Shown here piece after piece: positions 1 to 6,703 of a stretch of DNA of 7,712 bases. A program made the position numbers and the translations under genes. Positions within the stretch are counted from its first letter, which is position 1; each line of letters starts with the position of its first letter. This DNA comes from Holophagales bacterium (GTDB taxonomy: Bacteria; Acidobacteriota; Holophagae; Holophagales; Holophagaceae). Below the pieces are notes generated by a model, which did not search any database, was not told the DNA's origin, and saw nothing but the letters and a program-made list of their open reading frames with translations. The stretch is taken from NCBI GenBank assembly GCA_031283145.1, contig JAITCJ010000024.1, positions 1 to 7,712 of the forward strand. Reading direction: 5' to 3'.

Positions 1-40
1 AGTTTTTGAAAAACAGGGAAACCCTGATTTTTCAAAAACT
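1..40. terminator. Hairpin with A-tract and T-tract flanks, possible bidirectional terminator
   Basis: A nearly perfect inverted repeat pairs 1-18 with 22-40 around an AAA loop, with one bulged base. The GC core is CAGGG/CCCTG, and it continues into A-rich and T-rich arms (GAAAAA and ATTTTTC). This arrangement is typical of intrinsic terminators that work in both directions, although the GC core is short. It starts at base 1, so the structure may continue outside the window. The gene it would serve is not visible. Confidence 0.4.
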
Positions 41-44
41 TGCG

Positions 45-64
45 GGCGGCGATTGCTCGCCGCC
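45..64. repeat. GC-rich 8-bp hairpin
   Basis: GGCGGCGA (45-52) and TCGCCGCC (57-64) form a perfect 8-bp stem around a TTGC tetraloop. It lies directly between two other hairpins and is the middle element of a three-hairpin array. No T-tract follows, so it is not an obvious terminator by itself. Confidence 0.6.
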
Positions 65-112
65 ATACCAACTTGCAATCAAACGTAATGCCGTGTGATT
101 GCAAGTTGGTAT
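65..112. repeat. Perfect 17-bp inverted repeat
   Basis: ATACCAACTTGCAATCA (65-81) is the exact reverse complement of 96-112, with a 14-nt loop. A perfect 17-bp stem in non-coding DNA is far beyond chance and suggests a mobile palindromic element or a structured RNA. It abuts the 45-64 hairpin with no spacer. No related copy of this stem is seen elsewhere in the window. Confidence 0.65.
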
Positions 113-549
113 TATATAGCAATTTCAGTTATTGTGGTCCATAGATACAATGCCTATCCAGCTTTAAATCTCTTTGTGCTTAATCGTATCCAGAGCCTCA
201 GTGATGGACTACAATAACTGGAACTGCCATATTGCGCCTGTCCAACCAAACGAGCAACAGCCCACTTACAAGCAACAAAAGCGAAAATTGCTATGTTGTC
301 CACGGAATTAGAACAGAAAGTCATTGAAATTACTGGCTGTTCCACCCGGACGCTCAAGTCAGTGAAAAAAGATTTGAACGTAGAGAGTTTCCAGTCCGGG
401 CGGCAATGGTTCTCCGCTCTGCCCGGTCAGAGCGCAAAAAATGTTCAGAGCGCAACATTAAGGCAGATAATCCCGTTAGTCGGGAAATGCCGTTTTGAAT
501 TTTTGTGAAAGTTTCACATCGCTTACGGCAACGCGCACGCCTTTATATT
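113..549. other. Non-coding stretch with decayed repeat traces
   Basis: I see no convincing gene here. The open frame at 293-508 on the plus strand has no recognisable domain or ribosome binding site and overlaps repeat-like DNA. Bases 219-238 (GAACTGCCATATTGCGCC core) resemble the GAACTGCTATAT and ATATTGCGCG segments of the right-end repeats. Bases 268-298 resemble 6682-6712 (CAAGCAA-AAAAGCGAAAA-TGCTAT). TCAGAGCGCAA occurs twice, at 427-437 and 445-455. TCCCG/CGGGA around 473-487 could form a small hairpin. Confidence 0.5.
505..517. repeat. 13-bp perfect palindrome GTGAAAGTTTCAC
   Basis: GTGAAA and TTTCAC flank a single central G. The palindrome lies 33 bp beyond the stop codon of the minus-strand GyrI-like gene. 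It is preceded by TTTTT on the plus strand, which is the wrong orientation for a terminator of that gene. It could be a protein-binding dyad, but no partner gene points to this. Confidence 0.35.
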
Positions 550-1011
550 TCATTTTAATGGGAATACCACCTTTGTTAGCAGTTCGCTCTCAGGTGTGTC
601 GGCAGGATTATTGAGGTAGTAGTCATAATAAACGCCTGTTGATTCCAACTTGTTTTCGGCAAGGTACTGCATCATCGGGGCATATGTTTTTTCAACTTCC
701 TTATACGCTCCTTTGTGCGTTGCCGTGATTGCCTTGCCCTCGCAAGTATTTGCCATATAAATCTCATCTTGCTCCGGCAACGGCTCGCTGACGGGAATGC
801 CCAATTCAATGTCAAATTTCATGAAATCCGCGCTGCCGTTGGTGTATTTACAGTAAGGCGCGCCCACAATTTCTTTGCCGCGCTGCCCTAAATAAGCCCA
901 CAGTTTTTGATAGCCTTCGCCCATAATACCAGCCATGTTCTTGAAATCCACAGCGTCATATTTTACTGCTATAGCGATTTCGGATTCCTTGGTGATTGTT
1001 TCGATATTCAT
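550..1011 (-). CDS. GyrI-like / AraC effector-binding domain protein
   Basis: This is a 153-residue stand-alone domain of the GyrI-like small-molecule-binding type, the fold found at the C-terminus of AraC- and MerR-type regulators such as Rob and BmrR and in E. coli SbmC. The length equals that of a whole single-domain member. The sequence follows the family pattern: an N-terminal strand ending near AIAVKYD (13-19), a central MANTCEGKAITATHKGAYKEV region (86-106), and a C-terminal YYDYYLNNPADTPESEL block (128-144) ending in KVVFPLK. No helix-turn-helix is present, so it probably binds a ligand or a protein and does not bind DNA. I place the start at the ATG at 1011. It has AAAGG 12 nt upstream, whereas the in-frame TTG at 1023 lies directly against that motif. 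It points the same way as the exported-protein gene 136 bp upstream, but a shared transcript is unproven. The exact ligand cannot be told from sequence. Confidence 0.8.
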   Translation of the reverse strand: MNIETITKESEIAIAVKYDAVDFKNMAGIMGEGYQKLWAYLGQRGKEIVGAPYCKYTNGSADFMKFDIELGIPVSEPLPEQDEIYMANTCEGKAITATHKGAYKEVEKTYAPMMQYLAENKLESTGVYYDYYLNNPADTPESELLTKVVFPLK

Positions 1012-1037
1012 TGTTTTGCGCAACCTTTCATATTTGA

Positions 1038-1056
1038 TAATGTAAAAACTACATTA
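1038..1056. promoter_or_regulatory. Dyad in the GyrI-like gene upstream region, possible operator
   Basis: TAATGTA (1038-1044) and TACATTA (1050-1056) are exact reverse complements separated by 5 bp. They begin 26 bp upstream of the GyrI-like start codon. On the minus strand the dyad overlaps a weak promoter (GTGACA, 19 bp, TACATT). The size and position suit a dimeric regulator, but nothing identifies the protein. Confidence 0.3.
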
Positions 1057-1147
1057 ACTGGAATGTCACGCCGTCCGATCACACGAGCCAAAGTCCAAGT
1101 AAGGGTACGGCACGAAGTGTCGCCAAAGTCAATTTTTTATAAGACCA

Positions 1148-2248
1148 TCATTTTTTGATGTTGCTATCAGTATTCCCTTTCTCTAACCCTATCTTTACAC
1201 TTCCATCCAGCGTTGGTCGCCAAAAGTCATTTGTGCCATCTCTGTAAAGAGCGCTTCCTAGTGGCGGAAGGTTAAGTTTTATCACACTACCCTTTTCTGG
1301 ATTTATACGGTACCATTCAATACGCCAATTTTTATTTGCCTGTTCTATAGATCGTTTTTTAATTATCTTTCCTAGATCTTCTTGTGAGATTGTTGGGTTT
1401 GCACGCAACATCTCTTTCAATTCCCCAAGAAGATCACTTGATTCGAGCATAGATTTTTCATCTATAGCAGAAACTAATATATTTCCGTCTTTTTCAGGCT
1501 GAACACATAAAACAGCCTCGGCAAATCCACCTTTAGAAATTATTTCATCTGAAATTTTGAAAATACGCCCTGAACGTGTCAATAAAGCTTTTTCAAGCGA
1601 TAGAATCCAGTAAAGTCCTGTTCTGGCATTTATTAAAACAGCATATTTATCAGTCATGACTATACTAGAGGCAGAAGGCAATTTAAACCATTCAGGATCA
1701 TGCATGGATTCCGTTGGATGTATAGCATTACTTACTTTAATCTGATCATTTTGAGCAACACTTAAAAGAGTAAAAGGACTCCTGTCAAATCCTGTATTTC
1801 CGGTTAAATCGTGTTTGTATGAAATAGCAACAAAACGATTGCCATCACAGGGAATGGTAGTAATGGAAGTATTTTCGGTCTCAAATCCACCAATATAACT
1901 CCAGCCATCATCTGTGTATTTTGCAAGCGTAACACGCATATATTTAATTCCATTTCTCATTTCGCTAGGTCCCATAGCGCAAGTGTATAGCGCATCATTA
2001 CGCCAAAAAGACTTGCGCGCAAAAACAATATATTTCCGCTCTATAGGAAAATCCTTTGCCTTAGTTATATTTAGAATGGTTTTGTGAATTTTATTTTCAT
2101 TATCTAAAAACCGTTTATCAGGCGAAAGGTCTTTGTTATCTATTATGAAATAATCATTTACCCATTGGCCTGGTTGTTGCGCAAACATTGAACCACAAGC
2201 CAATAACAAAACAGCAATAAAAGATTTCAGGATAACTAAATTGCACAT
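1148..2248 (-). CDS. Exported protein of unknown function, AT-rich gene
   Basis: This 366-residue protein matches no family I recognise. Residues 1-23 form a signal peptide: K8, a hydrophobic core FIAVLLLACGSMFA (10-23), and a likely signal peptidase I cut after A23 before QQ. The LLAC at 15-18 could instead be a lipobox, giving a lipoprotein anchored at C18. The mature part alternates short beta-like segments with aromatic positions (WSYIGGF, FVAISYKH, YAVLINARTGLYWIL, NWRIEWYRI). That would suit a beta-propeller or other all-beta extracytoplasmic fold, but this is only an impression. An LLGELKEML...ISQEDLGKIIKK stretch near 272-297 looks helical. The start is well supported: GGAG lies 7 nt before the ATG. 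The gene is visibly poorer in GC than the operon to its right (about 33% in 1681-1740 against about 57% in 3841-3900), which suggests a separate origin or relaxed composition. Confidence 0.7.
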   Translation of the reverse strand: MCNLVILKSFIAVLLLACGSMFAQQPGQWVNDYFIIDNKDLSPDKRFLDNENKIHKTILNITKAKDFPIERKYIVFARKSFWRNDALYTCAMGPSEMRNGIKYMRVTLAKYTDDGWSYIGGFETENTSITTIPCDGNRFVAISYKHDLTGNTGFDRSPFTLLSVAQNDQIKVSNAIHPTESMHDPEWFKLPSASSIVMTDKYAVLINARTGLYWILSLEKALLTRSGRIFKISDEIISKGGFAEAVLCVQPEKDGNILVSAIDEKSMLESSDLLGELKEMLRANPTISQEDLGKIIKKRSIEQANKNWRIEWYRINPEKGSVIKLNLPPLGSALYRDGTNDFWRPTLDGSVKIGLEKGNTDSNIKK

Positions 2249-2255
2249 ACATAAT

Positions 2256-2259
2256 CTCC
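2256..2259 (-). promoter_or_regulatory. Ribosome binding site of the exported-protein gene
   Basis: On the minus strand GGAG sits 7 nt before the ATG at 2248. This fixes the start codon and so places the signal peptide at the true N-terminus. It is the clearest Shine-Dalgarno motif in the window. Confidence 0.6.
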
Positions 2260-2356
2260 GAAAAAATCTATAAGTGATAGAAAAACATATTATTGCTTAC
2301 TGATTTAGACAAACAGAAATTTGGGTTTCTGGATGTTGCCAAAGTTTAATTGATCT

Positions 2357-2549
2357 TTACTCCACTGTGGTTTGAGACCCCGGCCTTGTTGCGGATACGG
2401 CTTCGCAAGCATTCCTTCAGGCCGGAACAGCCACATGACCCGCCTTAAAAGGCGGGGTATCATTGCGGGGTTGATGTTTGGCAGGGGACGCAAATCCCTG
2501 CCAAACATTCATAGCGCATGTGCCAAAGACCCATGCGCCCTTATTGCTT
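2357..2549. repeat. Left arm of a long inverted repeat
   Basis: This 193-bp segment is the reverse complement of 6794-7090, with about 10 differences over roughly 170 aligned bases counted by eye. It lacks about 102 bp that the right arm has. Internal structure includes CCCGCCTT/AAGGCGGG (2439-2446 with 2449-2456, 2-nt loop) and a 13-bp stem starting ATGTTTGGCAGGG (2474-2486 with 2496-2508). The ends fade at TTACTCCACTGTGG on the left and TTGCTT on the right. It lies in the divergent intergenic region, so it does not interrupt a recognisable gene. Short TTATTGCTT motifs occur at both sides (about 2290 and 2541), but I cannot show that they are target-site duplications. Confidence 0.85.
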
Positions 2550-2595
2550 TTACCACTTCCAGCAGTATATTTACCATCCATTCGACGGCCTCGTC

Positions 2596-2625
2596 TTGAC
2601 TCAAAGAATTAAATCATGCTGTAAA
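2596..2625 (+). promoter_or_regulatory. Candidate sigma-70 promoter for the four-gene operon
   Basis: TTGACT at 2596-2601 is separated by 18 bp from TGTAAA at 2620-2625. They match the -35 and -10 consensus at 5/6 and 4/6 positions. Transcription would begin near 2632 and give a leader of about 240 nt if translation starts at 2876. It overlaps the minus-strand promoter candidate, so the two would compete. Confidence 0.35.
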
Positions 2626-2636
2626 TAAAACGTCAA
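2608..2636 (-). promoter_or_regulatory. Candidate sigma-70 promoter directed toward the exported-protein gene
   Basis: On the minus strand TTGACG (2636-2631) and TTTAAT (2613-2608) are separated by exactly 17 bp, each matching the consensus at 5/6 positions. This is the best promoter-like sequence I see in the window. Its transcript would cross the whole left inverted-repeat arm before reaching the start codon at 2248, giving a structured leader of about 350 nt. Confidence 0.45.
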
Positions 2637-2875
2637 GCGCAATTTTGGATGTAAATGTAGATTTTTTCGTGTCGTTACAAATCGCGCAGAATCTCAATTC
2701 TTGTCAAGAACTCTTGGCAAAAGCTACATCCGGGAAAGCACTCTCAACAGTGCTGAAAAACAGGCTGCGCTCTGTTTTTCAGATTTGCTGGCTATTACCT
2801 GAAGACATCCGGAAAAACTTTCATCTCGAAATTGCGGACACAATTTTGATATGGAAGCATTATACTAATCATCCA

Positions 2876-3499
2876 ATGCGGCTGGTAGCTCAAGTTTATC
2901 CAGATTTCGACCCGGACCTTCGATGGCGTGACGGTGACAGTAAAGTTGTCGCCAAAAACCGGATTTTCAGCTTGCTGGAGATACAGCGGGAGTCACCGCA
3001 CAGTAACGCCAAAGGCGCTTTTTACCGCCTCGCTTGTCCTGAGTGGGTACACGCCATTCCATTCACAACTCCTGAAGCGGGGTTAGAGCTGTTGGTTGTG
3101 GAGCAATACCGGCATGGCATAGACAGGGCGTCTCTGGAGGTACCCGGCGGCGTTTGCGACCAGGGTGAAAACCCGCTGGACGCCGCAAAAAGGGAACTGC
3201 TGGAAGAAACGGGGTATGCCTCCGACAACTGGGTAAGCCTCGGTTCCTGCGCCCCAAACCCGGCAATACAAAACAACCGGTGCCACTTTTTTTTGGCTCT
3301 GGACTGTGTGCCGAAACAGGATTTGGTTCTTGACCCCACAGAAGAAATACGCGTATGGGCCATATCCCACTCGGAGTGGAGAGACAAACTTGAAGCTGGC
3401 GAAATCCATCACAGCCTCGTAATCGCGGCATTCGCGCGGCTGTACATGAGCCGGGCATGGACGTCTTTAGAGCGGCAAATCGCCAACATGCCAAATTGA
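2876..3499 (+). CDS. Nudix hydrolase, ADP-ribose pyrophosphatase type
   Basis: This cytoplasmic hydrolase cleaves a nucleoside diphosphate linked to another group X, with Mg2+ bound by the Nudix box. The box GX5EX7REUXEEXGU is complete at residues 92-114, from G92 through R106-E107-L108 and E110-E111 to G113-Y114. The preceding VEQYRHGIDRASLEVPGG (75-92) is typical of the ADP-ribose/ADP-sugar subgroup (EQYR and LE-PGG), and the later PNPAIQNNRCHFFLA block (128-141) also fits. Substrate is inferred from this resemblance. I chose the ATG at 2876 because it gives 207 residues, a normal length, but no clear ribosome binding site precedes it. The same frame is open back to a TTG at 2645, which would add 77 residues (284 in all) with no recognisable domain. 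It is the first gene of a tight operon; its stop lies 5 nt before the prenyl synthase start. Confidence 0.85.
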   Translation: MRLVAQVYPDFDPDLRWRDGDSKVVAKNRIFSLLEIQRESPHSNAKGAFYRLACPEWVHAIPFTTPEAGLELLVVEQYRHGIDRASLEVPGGVCDQGENPLDAAKRELLEETGYASDNWVSLGSCAPNPAIQNNRCHFFLALDCVPKQDLVLDPTEEIRVWAISHSEWRDKLEAGEIHHSLVIAAFARLYMSRAWTSLERQIANMPN

Positions 3500-3504
3500 G
3501 CGCC

Positions 3505-4497
3505 ATGAGCAGATTGAATCTTGAAAAGTTCTTTGCCCCAATAGCTTCCAAGCTGGAATCTGTTGAATCGGAACTGCAAAAAATCGTTCAAAGCGAAATC
3601 ACGGTTGTGAGCCGCCTGGCGGAACACATCTCAAAGGGCAGCGGCAAGCGTCTGCGCCCCGCGTTGGTTTTATTGGCCTCAAGATTCTGCGGCGGCACAT
3701 CAGACAAAGACGTCCGCTACGGCGCTGTTTTTGAGCTTTTGCACACAGCCACGCTGATACATGACGACATAATTGACCACGCCCCCATCAGGCGCGGACG
3801 TCCCAGCCTTAACGCCGAGTGGGGCAGCACTCTCTCCGTCCTGTTTGGCGATTTTCTGTACCTGCAAGCCATGCAGATCACACTGGCCGACCGCAACTGG
3901 CGGACGCTGGACATCTTCGCGGACGTCATAACCCGCATGGTGGAAGGTGAGCTGATACAAAACGAATGTCTGTACAGACCGGATGTATCGAGAAAAACCT
4001 ACTTCGACATAATTGAGCGAAAAACAGCCATACTATTTGCCGCGTGCGCGGAGGTCGGAGCTATTCTGGCGGAAAGGGATGAAAACTTTTGCCGGAATAT
4101 GTACAGATTCGGCTTGGAATTGGGCAGAGCCTTCCAACTGGTGGACGATCTCCTGGACTACACATCAACCAGCGATCATCTCGGCAAGCCGGTATTCTCC
4201 GACTTGCGCGAAGGCAAGCTCACATTGCCCATGCTCGCCCTGCTTGAAAAAGCGCCGGCCAGCGCTATGCCAGTCATTGCGCGCGTCTGGGGAAATAACC
4301 CTCCGTCCGTATCGCCTGAAGACGCCAATCTGTTGCTGGAACTGCTGAAACAGCACGGATCCCTGGAAGAAGCCCGCGAACTTGCCGGACAGGCCAGCAG
4401 CGCCGCGCTCGACTCACTGTCCGCCAACGACGGAGACCCCGAAATGACACGCGCTCTGCGAGAAATCACAGAAACACTCCTGGAAAGAACATATTAA
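3505..4497 (+). CDS. ispB: Long-chain polyprenyl diphosphate synthase (IspB-like)
   Basis: This enzyme extends an allylic diphosphate with isopentenyl diphosphate units in trans configuration, usually to make the side chain of respiratory quinones. The family hallmarks are all present: GSGKRLRP (45-52, binding isopentenyl diphosphate), first aspartate-rich motif DDIID (87-91) followed by the RRG at 96-98, GEL-Q (148-152), ERK (171-173), and second aspartate-rich motif QLVDDLLD (211-218) with K239 nearby. Upstream of the first motif, TATLIH carries small residues at positions -4 and -5, which favours long products of about C35-C40 over farnesyl or geranylgeranyl diphosphate. The 330-residue length fits octaprenyl synthases. 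I chose the ATG at 3505, 5 nt after the Nudix stop, because the homologous N-terminus begins near NLEKFFAPIASKLESVE. An in-frame ATG at 3457 would overlap the Nudix gene by 43 nt. The exact chain length is inferred. Confidence 0.88.
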   Translation: MSRLNLEKFFAPIASKLESVESELQKIVQSEITVVSRLAEHISKGSGKRLRPALVLLASRFCGGTSDKDVRYGAVFELLHTATLIHDDIIDHAPIRRGRPSLNAEWGSTLSVLFGDFLYLQAMQITLADRNWRTLDIFADVITRMVEGELIQNECLYRPDVSRKTYFDIIERKTAILFAACAEVGAILAERDENFCRNMYRFGLELGRAFQLVDDLLDYTSTSDHLGKPVFSDLREGKLTLPMLALLEKAPASAMPVIARVWGNNPPSVSPEDANLLLELLKQHGSLEEARELAGQASSAALDSLSANDGDPEMTRALREITETLLERTY

Positions 4498-4503
4498 AGG
4501 CAC

Positions 4504-5376
4504 ATGACAGGTATCGCGCCAGCCCATACGGACCACCGCCGAATGTGGCGGAGTTTTGATTACTGCTATCCCGTAATCAGCCGCCGCAGCAAAGGCCTCA
4601 GCCTCGGCGTCAATTTGAATCCAGGCAAGGCATGTAATTTTGATTGTGTCTATTGTGAAGTTGACCGCCTGGTTCCGGTTAAACGAAGAGACGTTGACTT
4701 AGACCAAGTAGAAGACGAAATGAAAATACTGATAGAACTGGCTGTCTCAGGCGATCTTTTCAAAACCCGTCCATTCAGCGCCGTCAAAAGCGAGTTGAGG
4801 AGATTGAACGACATAGCTTTCAGCGGCGACGGCGAGCCAAGCGCGGCTAAAGAATTTCTTGAATCAGTCGGCAGACTGGCGCGTTTAAAAAGACAATTCA
4901 ACCTGACGGACGTCAAATTAGTACTCATAACCAACGCCACTGGATTTAAAGACGCCGATGTAATCAGCGGCATAGACACGATGATGGCAAATAACGGCGA
5001 GATATGGGCAAAACTAGACGCCGGAACCGAAAATTACTATCAAGCCATTAACCGTTCCGCCGTTTCACTGGCTCAAATCATTGAAAACCTGGTCTTTGCG
5101 GGCAAAAGATGGCCGATAATAATACAGACGCTGTTTTTAGAATGGGCTGGTTCCGGACCATCGCGTCATGAAATCAGTTCATACATTGACAGGCTCAAAT
5201 ACCTGCTGGACAGCGGTATCCGCTTACAGGGGCTGCAACTGCACACCGTGGCGAGGCCAACGCCAGAAGCGGAAGCAAGACCCCTGTCATCCGCAACCTT
5301 GGATGAAATAGCGAATAACATCACAAGTGAACTCCCCGATATTTCTGTGGACGTATTCTATGGGACTGTGGCGTAA
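4504..5376 (+). CDS. Radical SAM protein with a single 4Fe-4S site
   Basis: This 290-residue protein belongs to the radical SAM superfamily, which cleaves S-adenosylmethionine at a 4Fe-4S cluster to start radical chemistry. The cluster motif CX3CX2C is C44, C48 and C51 (CNFDCVYC). SGDGEPS (107-113) corresponds to the GGEP motif that contacts the methionine amino group, and LITNAT (141-146) and KLDAG (170-174) are later barrel strands. The N-terminal YPVISRRSKGLSLGVNLNP (22-40) precedes the cluster. It resembles the uncharacterised Fe-S oxidoreductase group related to wybutosine-type enzymes (COG0731-like), but I cannot name a substrate. There is no SPASM domain and no auxiliary cysteine cluster; the only other cysteine is C21. 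AAAGG lies 3 nt before the ATG, a short spacing. It starts 6 nt after the prenyl synthase stop and overlaps the CapA start by 17 nt, so translational coupling is likely. Confidence 0.85.
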   Translation: MTGIAPAHTDHRRMWRSFDYCYPVISRRSKGLSLGVNLNPGKACNFDCVYCEVDRLVPVKRRDVDLDQVEDEMKILIELAVSGDLFKTRPFSAVKSELRRLNDIAFSGDGEPSAAKEFLESVGRLARLKRQFNLTDVKLVLITNATGFKDADVISGIDTMMANNGEIWAKLDAGTENYYQAINRSAVSLAQIIENLVFAGKRWPIIIQTLFLEWAGSGPSRHEISSYIDRLKYLLDSGIRLQGLQLHTVARPTPEAEARPLSSATLDEIANNITSELPDISVDVFYGTVA

Positions 5377-6571
5377 AGCGTTTAACGTCTGCACATGGAT
5401 TATATGCCTCTGGCTTGTCTCATTAGTCAGTACGAAACCATATAAGGGCCAGCCATTAAAGTTCCCGTCGCCTCCGGCGCCTATTCCGGCGCATATTGAC
5501 ATAACCATTGTCGCCGTCGGAGATTTAATAAGCCATCAGGACGTCCAAAGCGCCGCGCTGAAAGCCGAAAACGGGTGGGCCTCGCTTTGGGAGGAAGTAA
5601 CACCGCTTTTCAAACAAGCCGATCTGGCTATGGCCAACCTGGAAACGCCCATAGCCCCAAAAACCGGCAGGCCGGGCATACCATTTTGTTTCAACGCCCC
5701 GTCAAATTTGGCTTCCGCGCTGAAAGAAACAGGCGTCGGCCTTGTGTTCACAGCCAACAATCACGCCTTTGACCAGAGCGTAAAAGGCGTGGCTGAAACG
5801 CTTGAACACCTTGACGCCAATGACATCAAATACGCCGGAAGCGGACTCAGCCGCGACGCCGCTGAAAGTCCGGTGATCATGGAATTGCGGGATGGAGTCA
5901 GAGTGGCGGTACTGGCAAGGACAGATATTTTTAACAACAATCTAAATCAACGCCCGGACCGTCCCTGGGTCGCGGCTCTGGACGCGGACGGTACTGAGCG
6001 AACCATCAGAGAAATCCGCTCGCAGGTTGATTTGATAATGATCAGCGTTCACTGGGGAAACGAATACGAAACCCTGCCAAACAAGCGTCAAAGAGAGTCC
6101 GCCGCACGGCTCATAGCAGCGGGGGCCGATGTGCTAATTGGGCATCACCCCCACGTTCTTCAGCCATTTGAATGGATTGACTCAGGCGGGCGGCGCGGCG
6201 CGGTGGCCTTTTCGCTGGGCAATTTTTTGAGCAATCAGGACAGGATGTACGACCCGTCCGCGCAGCCGCTGAGTTCAGGCGACAGCCGAGACGGCGGAGC
6301 CTTGGTACTTACACTGCGCAAAGATTCATCAGGCGTCAGATTGCGAGACGCGTACGTAGAGCCGCTTTGGACTGACAATAACTGGATTCAGCATACAAAA
6401 GGTCAAAACGCAAAGAGAATCATCCGCGTTCTGAGAACCACCCCAGGCGAGCGCGGCGCCGACATGGAAGACCTGCTCTCAAAGCGAAGGTCGCGCGCGC
6501 TTGATAGATTGAGACAGTCGCAAAACGCCGGTTTCGCGGCGACTTCAACGGAGTTGACGGGCCGCGACTGA
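5360..6571 (+). CDS. CapA-family (poly-gamma-glutamate synthesis type) protein with N-terminal membrane anchor
   Basis: This 403-residue protein has the metallophosphoesterase-like fold of the CapA/PgsA family. That family takes part in synthesis or export of poly-gamma-glutamate capsules, though many members outside such operons have unknown roles. Residues 9-24 (NVCTWIICLWLVSLVS) after an arginine-lysine pair form a signal anchor, followed by a proline-rich linker (30-45). Family motifs run in order: VAVGDLI (51-57), ANLETP (92-97), FTANNHAFD (130-138), ISVHWGNEYE (228-237), GADVLIGHHPHVLQP (255-269) and FSLGNFL (284-290). No PgsB or PgsC partner is in the window, so a capsule role is not shown. 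I chose the ATG at 5360, with GTGGA about 9 nt upstream. An in-frame GTG at 5327 would add 11 residues before the anchor and lies inside the radical SAM gene. The C-terminus (about 373-403) is basic, low in complexity and beyond the conserved domain. Confidence 0.88.
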   Translation: MGLWRKAFNVCTWIICLWLVSLVSTKPYKGQPLKFPSPPAPIPAHIDITIVAVGDLISHQDVQSAALKAENGWASLWEEVTPLFKQADLAMANLETPIAPKTGRPGIPFCFNAPSNLASALKETGVGLVFTANNHAFDQSVKGVAETLEHLDANDIKYAGSGLSRDAAESPVIMELRDGVRVAVLARTDIFNNNLNQRPDRPWVAALDADGTERTIREIRSQVDLIMISVHWGNEYETLPNKRQRESAARLIAAGADVLIGHHPHVLQPFEWIDSGGRRGAVAFSLGNFLSNQDRMYDPSAQPLSSGDSRDGGALVLTLRKDSSGVRLRDAYVEPLWTDNNWIQHTKGQNAKRIIRVLRTTPGERGADMEDLLSKRRSRALDRLRQSQNAGFAATSTELTGRD

Positions 6572-6583
6572 ATAAAGCCGGAT

Positions 6584-6617
6584 ATAGCAGTTCAGCTTTT
6601 TGTAGTTGAACCGCTAT
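6584..6617. repeat. Hairpin of the AGTTCAAC/GTTGAACT family, copy 1
   Basis: ATAGCAGTTCAGC (6584-6596) pairs with GTTGAACCGCTAT (6605-6617) over 13 positions, with one A-C mismatch and one G-T wobble, around the 8-nt loop TTTTTGTA. It begins 12 nt after the CapA stop codon and so would form the 3' end of the operon transcript. No T-tract follows the stem, so it is not a standard intrinsic terminator. Confidence 0.6.
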
Positions 6618-6619
6618 GT

Positions 6620-6641
6620 CGGGATTTACTTGTAAATCCCG
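6620..6641. repeat. 10-bp inverted repeat directly after hairpin copy 1
   Basis: CGGGATTTAC (6620-6629) is the reverse complement of GTAAATCCCG (6632-6641). Only 2 nt separate the arms, so the real loop would open to about 6 nt. It follows the previous stem by 2 nt and may stack on it. Confidence 0.6.
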
Positions 6642-6646
6642 GCCGC

Positions 6647-6691
6647 TTATTGCTTGTAGGCGGGCACTGCCCAGCGTTGCGCAAGCAATAA
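6647..6691. repeat. Nested hairpin TTATTGCTTG/CAAGCAATAA
   Basis: TTATTGCTTG (6647-6656) pairs perfectly with CAAGCAATAA (6682-6691). The 25-nt interior holds a small GGGC/GCCC hairpin at about 6662-6672. The right side, CAAGCAATAAAAGCGAAAA, recurs in a decayed form at 268-285. Confidence 0.55.
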
Positions 6692-6703
6692 AAGCGAAAA
6701 ATG

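Noticed and set aside
293..508. 71-codon plus-strand open frame
   Set aside because: No ribosome binding site, no recognisable domain, and its start lies in repeat-like DNA.
1144..1158. CATCA/TGATG hairpin as terminator of the exported-protein gene
   Set aside because: The stem is only 5 bp and straddles the stop codon with no T-tract after it.
2305..2599. Open frames of 67 and 75 codons on both strands
   Set aside because: Both run through the left inverted-repeat arm; they are reported only as a shared repeat frame and are not supported as genes.
3022..3551. Several minus-strand open frames opposite the Nudix gene
   Set aside because: They are antisense shadows of a gene with intact family motifs.
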